Below, one piece after another: positions 20,112-28,373 of a stretch of 64,000 nt of DNA. The DNA lies in contig OX638326.1 in the NCBI GenBank assembly GCA_951812775.1, positions 2,987,391-3,051,390 on the forward strand, read 5' to 3'. The DNA comes from an uncultured Alphaproteobacteria bacterium (GTDB lineage: Bacteria; Pseudomonadota; Alphaproteobacteria; MPNO01; UBA2964). Positions within the stretch are counted from its first letter, which is position 1; each line of letters starts with the position of its first letter. The position numbers and the translations under genes are program-made. Below the pieces are notes generated by a model that was not told the DNA's origin, searched no databases, and saw nothing but the letters and a program-made list of their open reading frames with translations.

Positions 20112-20771
20112 TTACGCCTTGGACTCGTTCCGCTTACTGATGAACTCTAATGCGGTAGCAAATGCGACATCGGCGTCCATCCTGGTGGTATCCATGATGA
20201 AAGCATCGTCAGCCGCTACCAGTGGCGCGACACTTCGGGAACTATCCCGGGCGTCTCGCTCCCGCATATCCTGCAGAACGCACGCATGTATAGCCTCATC
20301 GCCCCGTTCTAGCAACTCTTTAACCCGCCTCTCTGCGCGTACTTTGACATCCGCGTCCACATAAATTTTATGGTCTGCATCAGGGCATATGACGGTGCCA
20401 ATGTCGCGACCATCCAGAATCGCGCCATCAGCGCCATCAGGCGGGGTTTTTGCAAATTTCCGTTGCTGTTCTATTAACGCCGTTCGGACAGCTGGTATGG
20501 CAGCGACCTTACTTGCGCGCTGGGTCGTTTCCTCGTCGCGCAGCGTAGGGTTTTCCATGGTTTCAGCAGTGATGGCATTTACTGCTTTCAGGGCCATTTC
20601 TTCGCTGATGTCGTTTTGTTCCGGAAAGAGGGTCAACGTCATTAAAGCGGTTGCCCGGTAGAGCAGCCCGGTATCGAGATAGGCATAGCCCAATTGCCGT
20701 GCGAGACGGCGGGCGAGGGTGCCTTTGCCACTGGCAGCGGTGCCGTCTATCGCTATTACCGGTGTTGTCAC
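20112..20771 (-). CDS. cmk: Cytidylate kinase
   Basis: Cmk phosphorylates CMP and dCMP. The 219-aa protein has a P-loop DGTAASGKGTLARRLA at its start, LDTGLLYRA, the CMP-binding LDGRDIGTVICPDA, and the lid segment RERDARDSSRSVAPL. It starts with GTG (20771) in a GTGA overlap with the aroA stop, so it is coupled to aroA. The order aroA-cmk-rpsA is conserved widely. Confidence 0.95.
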   Translation of the reverse strand: MTTPVIAIDGTAASGKGTLARRLARQLGYAYLDTGLLYRATALMTLTLFPEQNDISEEMALKAVNAITAETMENPTLRDEETTQRASKVAAIPAVRTALIEQQRKFAKTPPDGADGAILDGRDIGTVICPDADHKIYVDADVKVRAERRVKELLERGDEAIHACVLQDMRERDARDSSRSVAPLVAADDAFIMDTTRMDADVAFATALEFISKRNESKA

Positions 20772-22096
20772 GAATTTTCCTCGATTTTTCCGCCAATCTC
20801 GTTCATCAGGGTCAAAAAGGATGGGAAGCTCGTCGCGATGTGATGCGCATCATCGATAGCGATCGGGTTCTTGGCGGTCATGCCCAGGACCAGAAACGAC
20901 ATGGCGATCCGATGATCCATGCGAGATTCAACGGTGACGCCGCCAGGAATTTGGTCTGGATCCCCGGTGATAATCAGATCGTCACCATCGATCTCCACAG
21001 CGACACCACAGGCGACCAGCCCATCGGCGATAGCCGCCAGCCGGTCACTTTCCTTAACCCGCAATTCCGCCAGCCCCTGCATTCGGGTGATGCCGTCAGC
21101 CGCAGCGGCCGCGACAGCCAGGATCGGATATTCATCAATCATGGATGGCGCCCGTTCGGGTGGCACGACAACGCCCTTGATCTGGCTTGTTTTGACGACG
21201 AGGTCGGCGACAGGTTCCCCCGCCTGATCGCGGGCGTCGGTGACCTCGATTTGGGCGCCCATCTCGCGCAACGTGTCGATCAGGCCAATGCGCAACGGAT
21301 TGAGTCCGACATTCTGTATGGTGACCTCAGATCCCGGCGTGATTAGAGCGGCGACGAGAGGAAAGGCCGCCGATGACGGGTCACCAAGAACAATGACTTC
21401 TTTGCTTTCGAGCTCGGGTTGGCCGGTCAGCGTAATGACCCGCCGATCAGCGGCTTCGTCTTCCACGGAAATGGTGGCCCCAAAATGGCGCAGCATCAGT
21501 TCGGTATGATCGCGGCTCGGGCGGGTTTCAATAACGCTGGTTTCGCCCGGTGTATTCAACCCGGCCAACAGGACAGCGGATTTGATTTGCGCCGATGGCA
21601 CCGGTAGAGCGTATTGAATCGGAATGGCCATCCTTGCACCGATAACTGTCAGGGGCATTTTATCGCCGTCGCGGGCGATGACCTGGGTTCCCATCTGGCT
21701 GAGCGGGGTTGCGATCCGCCCCATCGGTCTGGTGCGCAGCGAGTCATCCCCTGTGAACTGAACCTGAATTGGATGCGTCGCAACGAGACCCATGAGCAAT
21801 CGTGCGCCGGTTCCAGAATTCCTAAGGTCGAGGACATTGTTCGGCTCCTTCAGCCCGCCAACGCCAACCCCATGAACACGCCACAGCTCATCTGAATCAC
21901 GGTCGATGGTGACACCCATGGCTTCGAGGGCCGCAGCGGTACAAAGGACATCGTCGCCCAGCAACAAGCCACGGATCGTCGTCTCGCCGACAGCCATGCC
22001 GCCGATCATCAGGGCGCGATGCGAAATGGACTTGTCGCCGGGCACGCCAATGGTGCCCTGCAAGCCTTTCACCGATGCGGAGACCAGCCCCGTCAT
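20768..22096 (-). CDS. aroA: 3-phosphoshikimate 1-carboxyvinyltransferase (EPSP synthase)
   Basis: AroA transfers enolpyruvyl from PEP to shikimate-3-phosphate on the route to chorismate and thence tryptophan. The 442-aa protein has GDKSISHRALM, LRNSGTGARLLMGL, the Arg-rich DSLRTRPMGRI, PGETSVIETRPSRDHTELML and the C-terminal MDHRIAMSF. The segment NSGTGAR with Ala resembles class II (glyphosate-tolerant, CP4-like) enzymes, but tolerance cannot be read from sequence alone. It opens the long leftward block, and 189 bases separate it from the divergent gene at 22286. Confidence 0.95.
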   Translation of the reverse strand: MTGLVSASVKGLQGTIGVPGDKSISHRALMIGGMAVGETTIRGLLLGDDVLCTAAALEAMGVTIDRDSDELWRVHGVGVGGLKEPNNVLDLRNSGTGARLLMGLVATHPIQVQFTGDDSLRTRPMGRIATPLSQMGTQVIARDGDKMPLTVIGARMAIPIQYALPVPSAQIKSAVLLAGLNTPGETSVIETRPSRDHTELMLRHFGATISVEDEAADRRVITLTGQPELESKEVIVLGDPSSAAFPLVAALITPGSEVTIQNVGLNPLRIGLIDTLREMGAQIEVTDARDQAGEPVADLVVKTSQIKGVVVPPERAPSMIDEYPILAVAAAAADGITRMQGLAELRVKESDRLAAIADGLVACGVAVEIDGDDLIITGDPDQIPGGVTVESRMDHRIAMSFLVLGMTAKNPIAIDDAHHIATSFPSFLTLMNEIGGKIEENS

Positions 22097-22285
22097 GACC
22101 TAATCCTTTCTCAGCAATTGGCCCGATATTACTCTCTGGCGCCACGCTATTTGTTCGTCGGGCTGTCTGTAGCACATCAAACACCCATCACAATAGAATA
22201 AGCAGGGTGTAAATTTGCTTTTGACAGGTTCTGCGGATCGTGGCATTGGCAATTCATAAATTTTTTCTGATCGACGGAGGTTGAT

Positions 22286-22657
22286 TTGGCGAAGCCTGAA
22301 TAGGGTGAAAAACGGACATGCTTAAGCTGCGGTGCGAAGTTCTATGATATGCTCCGCAGCCTGATCGTTTGCCCAAGTTGTGAAACTGAATTTGTGCCGG
22401 TCACTTCTGGGCGCGGTTCACGCGCTAAAGCGGCGGCAGCGACCCCGACGCCTGAACCGACCAAGGCGGCTCCTGAAGAGGAAGAAGCATTGGCCACGGA
22501 TGATGATGAAGAGCTTCCCGATGATCCTGCGTTAGATATCTTTGAAGATGACGACGATGACGATATGATTGAGGATGTTACCGATCTAGGGGGCGATGAT
22601 GACGTGCTTGAAGTGATTGATAGTGGTCCGGAAAAACCGGACGACCCCGCTAGTTGA
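22286..22657 (+). pseudogene. TIGR02300-type zinc-ribbon / acidic protein with an amber codon at position 6
   Basis: The family product begins MAKPELGTKR, has a CxxC...CxxC zinc ribbon with FYDL between the pairs, and ends in a long Asp/Glu tail. Here GGAGG (22276-22280) sits 5 bases before a TTG (22286), and the frame reads (M)AKPE, TAG (22301-22303), GEKRTCLSCGAKFYDM...VCPSCETEF, then a highly acidic tail (DDDDDDMIEDV) to 22657. The expected residue at the stop is Leu, and TTG to TAG is a single change. The only downstream in-frame ATG (22349) would drop the first CxxC pair. So the gene is either recently inactivated, read through at low level, translated as a half-ribbon protein, or mis-sequenced. 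The function of the family is unknown to me. Confidence 0.75.
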
Positions 22658-22792
22658 CCCGCTGGGTCGTTCTTTCACGCGGAAATTGTCAATTAGGTCT
22701 TGCGTCCGGGACCTCAGTTTCAGTAGGTTCCGCGTCAGTGCCGCACTGGCGGCGGGTAAACGGGTCGAATTCGGCCTACCGGACTAGAATTT

Positions 22793-22868
<76 letters not shown>

Positions 22869-22873
22869 AATAG

Positions 22874-22907
22874 AAAAGGGTCCTGCTGTAATGGCAGGGC
22901 CCTTTTT
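22874..22907 (+). terminator. Rho-independent terminator after tRNA-Ala
   Basis: AAAAGGGTCCTGC (22874-22886) pairs with GCAGGGCCCTTTT (22894-22906) through 13 pairs with one G-U, a 7-base loop, and a run of five T. It begins six bases after the tRNA 3' end. Confidence 0.9.
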
Positions 22908-22995
22908 GGGTTTATAGCTATTTGATTGTTGGACGGCGGCGGGCCTAGCTGGTTAGACTATTGGCAAATTTGTACAGGAATTTTCCCGTCGGCTG

Positions 22996-24266
22996 ATGCT
23001 CACTAAACCACCCCGTGAATCGATTTGGATTTCCTGGCTGTATGTTGTTTTGTGCGCGCTGGCGATCTTTGCGACGGTACCGTTTGGCCGCCGCGTTACC
23101 GAATATATTGACCAATATGTCGATGACTCGATCTTTACTGTCATTGTAGTTGCCATCTTTGCCGTCGCTGCGTTTGGCGTCATCCGGTTTTTGATCCGCC
23201 GGGGGGCACCAGCGTTGCCTCGCATTTGTGGCTCGGCGCCGTTGCGGTCGTCTTTTGTACATATGAGTATAATCTCCGCGAGAACGCGGTAGAGACACTG
23301 CATTTTTTTGAATATGGCCTGTTGAGTCTGCTTCTTTATCGCGCGTTGAGCCATCGCATTCGCGATACCAACATCTATCTGATCGCGTTCAGTCTTGGTT
23401 TTATTGTCGGGGCACTCGATGAGGCGATCCGGTGGCTGACGCCGCATCGGGTCTGGGATATGCGCGATATTCTTCTCAATAGTGTCGCGGTGGGCTTGAT
23501 GCAGATTGCCATCGGGTGCGGGTTGAAACCGGAAATCATCCAGCGCGGCTTCAGCGTTCGGGGCGGCGTCCTGTTATGCCGGACTCTTGCGTTGGCGGTC
23601 TTTGTGTTTGGTATGTGTCTGTTGAATACGCCAGCGGTGATTGATCTTTATATAGACAAGATTCCCGGTGCGGCGCATGTGCGTGGTAAATCCAGCCAGA
23701 TAGCAGAATATGGCTATTTGCACCACGATCCCGAGATTGGTCATTTTCGGTCCCGGTTTACGATTGACCGGTTAAAGCAACTGGATGCTACACAGGCAAA
23801 GCGGTCAGCACAGGTTCTGGATCGCTATCGCGCGGTGAAGGATTATCCAGACTTTTTTGAAAACTATACCGTTATCAATGAGCGGTTTATCCATGAGGCA
23901 GGCGTCCATCTGTTCCGGCGCGAGAAATATCTCAACCGGTTTCTTGATTACAACGGACGGGTTTCCGAGAGTAATCGGTATAAAAGGGCGGTTCTCATCG
24001 CCTGGCGTGAAACGCGCATTCTCGAAAAATATTATACCAAGACCCTAGCCCTATCCTGGTTCCAGATTTCTCCTGAAAAGCGCGTGTTACTGAATGCTGC
24101 GCACAATGCTGAAACAGATTACGAAAGTCCGGTGAGTAAATCTCTTATTACTATTGCGACGCGGCAGCAGGTCGCCTGGGGCATCGCCGGTACAGTTATC
24201 GCGCTTTTGGGCGTGAGCCTGTTTTATGGCCGACGCAGGAATGACAAAGTCGCGGACAATGGATAA
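22996..24266 (+). pseudogene. VanZ-like membrane protein, frameshifted at a G run
   Basis: Two overlapping frames form one protein. The first (from ATG 22996) encodes two hydrophobic helices; the second carries ENAVETLHFFEYGLLSLLLYRAL, ALDEAIRWLTPHR and MRDILLNSVAVGL, the pattern of VanZ-family membrane proteins, followed by a soluble region of about 200 residues of unknown role and a final membrane helix near the C-terminus. The change of frame falls at a run of six G (23201-23206); with seven G the frame joins as ...LIRRGGTSVASHLWLGAV... with continuous hydrophobic sequence. It is either a real single-base deletion or a homopolymer error. The function is unknown; VanZ itself gives teicoplanin resistance, but distant relatives should not be assumed to do so. 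Confidence 0.7.
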
Positions 24267-24310
24267 CGTCATCTCAGAAATTCTGATGCCGCTCGAAGGA
24301 GGGCTGAGCC

Positions 24311-25186
24311 ATGTTTAACCGTCGTACCCTGTTAGGAGGGCTTGGCGCGGGCGTTGTATCGTTGGCGACACCCTGGTCTCGCAAATTAAGCTGGGCGGCG
24401 GCTGGTGCGGCCAAAGGCCAGTTGAGGTTTGCTTTTTTCACTGATGTTCACGCCCGGACTGAATGGGGTACGCCGGTGGCCATGGCAAAGGCCGCGCGAA
24501 CGATCAATGCGCAGAAACCTGATCTGGTTATTGCTGGCGGTGATCTGATCACTGACGGGTTCACCTCATTGCCCGAGCAGGTTGCCCCGCGCTGGGATGT
24601 TTATATGAAAATGCACAATGCCATTGATGGTGATGTGCACGCGACAATTGGCAATCATGATCTGGTCGCCGCCAATCCGGCAGACGGCTCCAAACCAAGC
24701 GCCGAATTTCGCAACCGGTTAAAGCTGGACCGGACGTTCTACACCTTTGATGCGATGGGGTATCGGGTGTTTGTTCTGGACTCAATCAATGTCATCCACG
24801 GCAAGTTGCATTACCAGGGGCTCATCGACCTGTCACAAATGGAATGGTTACGCGAAGAACTATTGAAAACGCCCAAAGAGATGCCGATTGTTATGGTCAG
24901 CCATATTCCATTGCTGACAGCGTTTTATGGCGCAACGCGCGGGGCGCTCGAAGGCGGCAAACCCAATCGCGTTATGGTCAATAATCGCGGGGTTCTGAAT
25001 CTTTTTCGCGATCACAACCTGTTGCTGGTGCTGCAGGGTCACTTACATGCCCAGGAAATAATCCGCTGGCGCAAAACTACCTTTATTACCGGTGGTGCCG
25101 TCTGTGCAAAATGGTGGCGTGGCCCTTGGTATAGCACGGAAGAGGGCTTCAACGCGATCACCCTCAAGGAAAACCATGTCGACTGA
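24311..25186 (+). CDS. Exported (Tat-type) calcineurin-like metallophosphoesterase
   Basis: The 291-aa protein begins with a twin-arginine signal (NRRTLLGG followed by a hydrophobic stretch, residues 4-30), so it is probably exported folded. The metallophosphoesterase motifs are all present in order: FTDVHA, VIAGGDLITDG, IGNHD, VMVSHIP and LQGHLHAQE, which supply the two-metal site. A strong AAGGAGG lies before the ATG. It follows the VanZ-like gene by 44 bases and could share its transcript. The substrate is not known. Confidence 0.85.
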   Translation: MFNRRTLLGGLGAGVVSLATPWSRKLSWAAAGAAKGQLRFAFFTDVHARTEWGTPVAMAKAARTINAQKPDLVIAGGDLITDGFTSLPEQVAPRWDVYMKMHNAIDGDVHATIGNHDLVAANPADGSKPSAEFRNRLKLDRTFYTFDAMGYRVFVLDSINVIHGKLHYQGLIDLSQMEWLREELLKTPKEMPIVMVSHIPLLTAFYGATRGALEGGKPNRVMVNNRGVLNLFRDHNLLLVLQGHLHAQEIIRWRKTTFITGGAVCAKWWRGPWYSTEEGFNAITLKENHVD

Positions 25187-25221
25187 GAATATGTCGATTA
25201 TGGATGGGAAGCCCAGCGGCC

Positions 25222-26427
25222 TTAAACTTTGATCCTGTCGGGTTGCTGCCTATTCGGCGGCCTGTGCCTGTGGCGCAGCCTGTTCGACGAGATCGGCAAC
25301 CATTGTTGCGGACTGTCGCCGGTGGCGACGATGATGTTTTTCTCCGCGAGCAGGTGAATTAACTCTGCTGCTGTTTCGTTCCGCAGGTCGGTTCGATGTG
25401 CAAGCTGTGTCGTCGTCGGCCGATCACGCTCCGTGGCATAATCAGCGGCAATTTCTGCCAGAATGATGAGGCCTGCCCGTTCTTTCATTCTCGCGCTGAG
25501 AATGGGATTGCTGCGGAGGAACGTAACCCGGTCCGGATGCTGGTGATAGAAGGCAACACTCGCGCCGACCAAGAGGACAAGCCAGGCGATATAGAGCCAC
25601 AACATAAAAAAGATCAGAGCGGCAAAGGCTGAATAGATGGCGGTATATTGTGCTGAAGAAACAACGAAAGCGGTAAAAGCCCAGCTGGCAAAATGCCATA
25701 ACAGGTTGGCGATGGCGGCACCGGTTATTGCCGACAACACCCTTACCTTGGTGTTGGGCATAAATACATAAATGAAGGTGAAGGCTGCGATCACCAATAA
25801 GATCGGGACTAGCGAGCCGGCAGTATGAATGACCGCCCCGATCGGCTCAACCGACGATAATGACGTGACGATCCGGTGGTTCATCAGCGATGCGCTTATG
25901 CCCAAAGAGGTAAAAACCAGGACCGGCCCGATAATGATGACGGTCAGATATCCGGAGAACCGCTGCACCAATGGCCTGATTTGCGGGACATGCCAGATGT
26001 AGTTGAAAGCGTCTTCAATCTTCTGCATCAACGAGATCACGGTGTAGAGCAGCAAGGCGAGACCGAGTGATCCCAATACCCCCGCTTTGACGTTGCCGAC
26101 GATCTCAATAATTTTCTCGCCAACCGCCATGCCTTCGGCGCCAAAATTCAAAAGAGACCGCATCATCGCGGTTTCGAGTTGTTCGTGAACGCCGAAGCCT
26201 TTGAGAACCGAAAAGCTAACCGCGAGCAACGGGACAATCGGCAAGATTGTCGTATAGACAAGGCTCATCGCCCGGAGGTTTAAATCGCCTCGGCTGATGT
26301 CAGAAATGACAACCCAAACGGTACGCGCGCATTGTAAACCGACGCGCGGCCAATACTGTAAATTGGCGATCTCTGGTTTCCAGATCCAGGATCGAATGAG
26401 TTGTGGTAAAAGCCAAAAATCTTTCAT
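25222..26427 (-). CDS. YihY/UPF0761 family inner-membrane protein with an altered C-terminus
   Basis: About 400 aa with six predicted membrane helices: AMSLVYTTILPIVPLLAVSF opens the conserved domain, then KIEDAFNYIWHV, an NTKV loop and SAFAALIFFMLWLYIAWLVLLVGA, followed by a soluble tail of about 100 residues. These proteins were once called RNase BN, which is not correct; the real role is unclear. ATG 26427 is taken as the start (a GTG lies 3 codons earlier). The last 25 residues after GDSPQQWLP are Arg/His/Pro-rich and unlike the family. The next frame reads VADLVEQAAPQAQAAE and stops at 25250-25252, which looks like a more natural end, so a small indel near 25294-25308 is likely. Confidence 0.8.
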   Translation of the reverse strand: MKDFWLLPQLIRSWIWKPEIANLQYWPRVGLQCARTVWVVISDISRGDLNLRAMSLVYTTILPIVPLLAVSFSVLKGFGVHEQLETAMMRSLLNFGAEGMAVGEKIIEIVGNVKAGVLGSLGLALLLYTVISLMQKIEDAFNYIWHVPQIRPLVQRFSGYLTVIIIGPVLVFTSLGISASLMNHRIVTSLSSVEPIGAVIHTAGSLVPILLVIAAFTFIYVFMPNTKVRVLSAITGAAIANLLWHFASWAFTAFVVSSAQYTAIYSAFAALIFFMLWLYIAWLVLLVGASVAFYHQHPDRVTFLRSNPILSARMKERAGLIILAEIAADYATERDRPTTTQLAHRTDLRNETAAELIHLLAEKNIIVATGDSPQQWLPISSNRLRHRHRPPNRQQPDRIKV

Positions 26428-26518
26428 TGCAATCACTTTGTAGCAGAAGGCGCCGCCTAGACTACAGCAAGCGGGTCTTTTTATGGGCTAAAACTTTGCT
26501 GGTTGATCACGACTTTTT

Positions 26519-26547
26519 CTTGTCCTTTTTGGCACTCTTCCCCATAT
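26519..26547 (+). promoter_or_regulatory. Sigma-32 (RpoH)-type heat-shock promoter for hsp20
   Basis: CTTGTCC (26519-26525), 14 bases, then CCCCATAT (26540-26547). This closely matches the RpoH consensus CTTGAAA / CCCCATNT with its usual spacing. It lies about 100 bases before the hsp20 ATG, which leaves a leader of about 90 bases. Confidence 0.8.
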
Positions 26548-26549
26548 AA

Positions 26550-26646
26550 GAGGCCGCCCGGTGCCCTTACGGGGCCGGACAAGCGTGGTGTTGCCAGAGG
26601 ATTTGTCGACCCGTTAGACCATCACCTGCTCATTTGGAGAGGTATA
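26550..26646 (+). promoter_or_regulatory. hsp20 5' leader with SD-masking hairpin; ROSE-like RNA thermometer candidate
   Basis: The leader can fold into a strong upstream hairpin (CCGGTGCCC, loop TTAC, GGGGCCGG, about 26569-26589, with one bulge) and a short 3' hairpin in which ACCT-G-CTC (26624-26631) pairs with GAG-AGGT (26637-26643), loop ATTTG, with one bulged G. The 3' side of that hairpin is the Shine-Dalgarno GGAGAGG. A UGCU opposite the SD with a bulged G resembles the ROSE thermometers known before small heat-shock genes in Alphaproteobacteria. The call rests on the fold, the place and the sigma-32 promoter; melting is not shown. Confidence 0.6.
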
Positions 26647-27120
26647 ATGACCCGTATGTCCCTATTTAATAGCCCGTTCTTGTTGGGCTTTGATGAACTT
26701 GAAAATCTGTTGGATCGTACTGCAAAGGCATCATCTGATGGATATCCTCCCTACAATATTGAACAGCTCGCGGAAGACGGTTTGCGCATAAGCCTCGCGG
26801 TCGCCAGTTTCAATGATGATGAGTTAAGCGTTGTTATCGAAGATCGTCAGCTTGTTATCAAAGGCAAACAGCGTGACGATGATCAGCGGGTTTACCTGCA
26901 CCGTGGTATTGCCGCCCGTCAGTTTCAGCGTTCTTTTGTCTTGGCGGAAGGGATAGAGGTAACGGGCGCTTCTCTTACGAACGGATTGCTCCATATCGAT
27001 CTGGTGCGGCCAAAAGTTGAAGTGTGCAAGAAAGTGATAAAAATTAATACCGGCGCTTCGGCGACTCAGGGCTCAGACAATCAAACCATTGATGTCGAGA
27101 CAAAAAACGTTTCCGTATAA
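26647..27120 (+). CDS. Small heat-shock protein, Hsp20/IbpA family
   Basis: A 157-aa alpha-crystallin-type holdase chaperone that would keep unfolding proteins from aggregating. It opens with the IbpA-like FNSPFLLGFDELENLLDR and YPPYNIEQLAEDGLRISLAV, has the beta-strand core LSVVIEDRQLVIKGKQ and HRGIAARQFQRSFVLAEG, and the C-terminal region LLHIDLVRP; a clear IXI motif at the very end is replaced by KIN. The ATG at 26647 follows GGAGAGG; the longer frame to 26503 runs through the promoter and is not used. The upstream sigma-32-type promoter and hairpin support heat control. Confidence 0.92.
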   Translation: MTRMSLFNSPFLLGFDELENLLDRTAKASSDGYPPYNIEQLAEDGLRISLAVASFNDDELSVVIEDRQLVIKGKQRDDDQRVYLHRGIAARQFQRSFVLAEGIEVTGASLTNGLLHIDLVRPKVEVCKKVIKINTGASATQGSDNQTIDVETKNVSV

Positions 27121-27137
27121 AGCGCCTACTGGCTGGA

Positions 27138-27602
27138 TCAGGCGGCGCCAACGGTAGAGTGGCCGAGTAGCAATTCGCAAAGTCCGCTATCATCCTTCGC
27201 GGCGCGCAATTTCTTGCACATGTCTGGATCACGGAACATGCGTGAAATACGTGCGAGGGCTTTCAAATGATCCGCGCCGGCATTTTCCGGTGCCAGCAAT
27301 AGAAAGACCATATCAACCGTCTGGTCGTCGACGGCCTCGAAATCTATCGGCTGTTCCAGCTTCGCAAAAATGCCATACAGGCGATCAAGTTCCGGCAGTT
27401 TGCCGTGAGGAATCGCGACGCCGCGGCCAATGCCGGTACTTCCCAAACGCTCGCGTTCCAGCAACACATCGAAAATGGCTCTGTCATTTTGCCCGCTGAT
27501 CTTTGAGGCATGAGAGGCCAGTTCCTGCAGGGCCCGCTTCTTACTGGTGGCGCGAACGGTCGACAGGATACATTCGTTGGTCAGGAGATCACAAATTTCC
27601 AT
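27138..27602 (-). CDS. ptsN: PTS IIA-like nitrogen-regulatory protein PtsN
   Basis: PtsN (EIIA-Ntr) is the end acceptor of the PTS-Ntr phosphorelay, with effects on potassium, nitrogen and stress control rather than sugar uptake. The 154-aa protein has the phospho-accepting His66 in VAIPHGKLP and the fold's LLLAPENAGADHLKALARI segment. It lies downstream of hpf and rpoN, the usual rpoN-hpf-ptsN arrangement, and is convergent with hsp20. Confidence 0.93.
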   Translation of the reverse strand: MEICDLLTNECILSTVRATSKKRALQELASHASKISGQNDRAIFDVLLERERLGSTGIGRGVAIPHGKLPELDRLYGIFAKLEQPIDFEAVDDQTVDMVFLLLAPENAGADHLKALARISRMFRDPDMCKKLRAAKDDSGLCELLLGHSTVGAA

Positions 27603-27634
27603 TGGGTTTGATCCTCGGTCGCCTTTAGCGTTCT

Positions 27635-28225
27635 CTATGATGGAGTGTTTGCGGTAGGGGTAGGGTCGACCCAGCCAATATTGCCATCTTCACGCCGGTA
27701 AACGACGTTGATGCCGCCATGGGCCTTATTTTGAAAGACCAGCGCTGAACTGTTCTGGACATCCATATGCATAACAGCTTCGCTTACCGTTAGATTCAGG
27801 ATGGCAGTCGACATTTCCGCGATAATGATTGGTTGATCATTGGCGTTTCCGGTCCCGTCTTCGTCGGGATTATTCTCAATGACATATTTTTGAGCTTCAA
27901 AGGAGGCGACATCAGTTGCGTTTTTTCGGTGATCGCCGAGACGCCTTTTGTACCGTCGCAGCTGTTTGGCGATCCGCTCCAAAGCGCTTTCGAAGGACGC
28001 ATAGGGGTCTTCGGTTGCCGCGCGGCCATGCATTTTCATATTGCGGGCGATATGGACAACAATGTCTGTGCGGAACTGTTTTCCACCGCCTTCTTTCGAC
28101 AGGCCAACGGTGGCGTCAATTGCCTGATCGAAATACTTTTCAACCGCGTCGGTCAGACGGGTTTCTATATGCTGCTTCAGGGCATCGCCAACATCGAGTT
28201 GTTTGCCCGTTACGGTGACTTCCAT
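27635..28225 (-). CDS. hpf: Long-form ribosome hibernation promoting factor
   Basis: HPF binds the 30S decoding centre in stationary phase; the long form has a C-terminal domain that joins ribosomes into 100S dimers. The 196-aa protein has the N-terminal HPF/YfiA domain (MEVTVTGKQLDVGDAL, ALERIAKQLRRYKRR) and the C-terminal dimerisation domain (SEAVMHMDVQNSSALVFQNKAHGGINVVYRREDG in two parts). A linker of about 45 residues joins them. It lies between rpoN and ptsN. Confidence 0.93.
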   Translation of the reverse strand: MEVTVTGKQLDVGDALKQHIETRLTDAVEKYFDQAIDATVGLSKEGGGKQFRTDIVVHIARNMKMHGRAATEDPYASFESALERIAKQLRRYKRRLGDHRKNATDVASFEAQKYVIENNPDEDGTGNANDQPIIIAEMSTAILNLTVSEAVMHMDVQNSSALVFQNKAHGGINVVYRREDGNIGWVDPTPTANTPS

Positions 28226-28373
28226 TGGAAACCTTTGTTTAGCGGTCTGTCGTAGTTCGGCTTATCAATCCTGATTAAAGGTCTTTGTGTCGTTCGGGTC
28301 TCGCCGCCAGCCGGGAAAATAGAACGGCTGCCCTGCGAAAGTCAACTAATAGCTTTACTACCAGTTTATCGCC

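Noticed and set aside
20651-21346. 231-codon open frame on the + strand opposite aroA
   Set aside because: It lies wholly antisense to a clear aroA and has no recognisable motifs; the protein composition looks like a complement-strand artefact.
22221-22249. TTGACA upstream of the zinc-ribbon gene as a sigma-70 promoter
   Set aside because: The -35 is perfect but no acceptable -10 lies at 16-18 bases, so it is not listed as a feature.
22490-22650. Low-complexity GAT/GAA-rich stretch as a repeat element
   Set aside because: It encodes the acidic tail expected for the TIGR02300-type protein and is not a DNA repeat.
22286-22657. Amber suppression or recoding of TAG as a general feature
   Set aside because: TAG is used as a normal stop by several intact genes here (for example pheS and the SDR gene), so general reassignment is unlikely.
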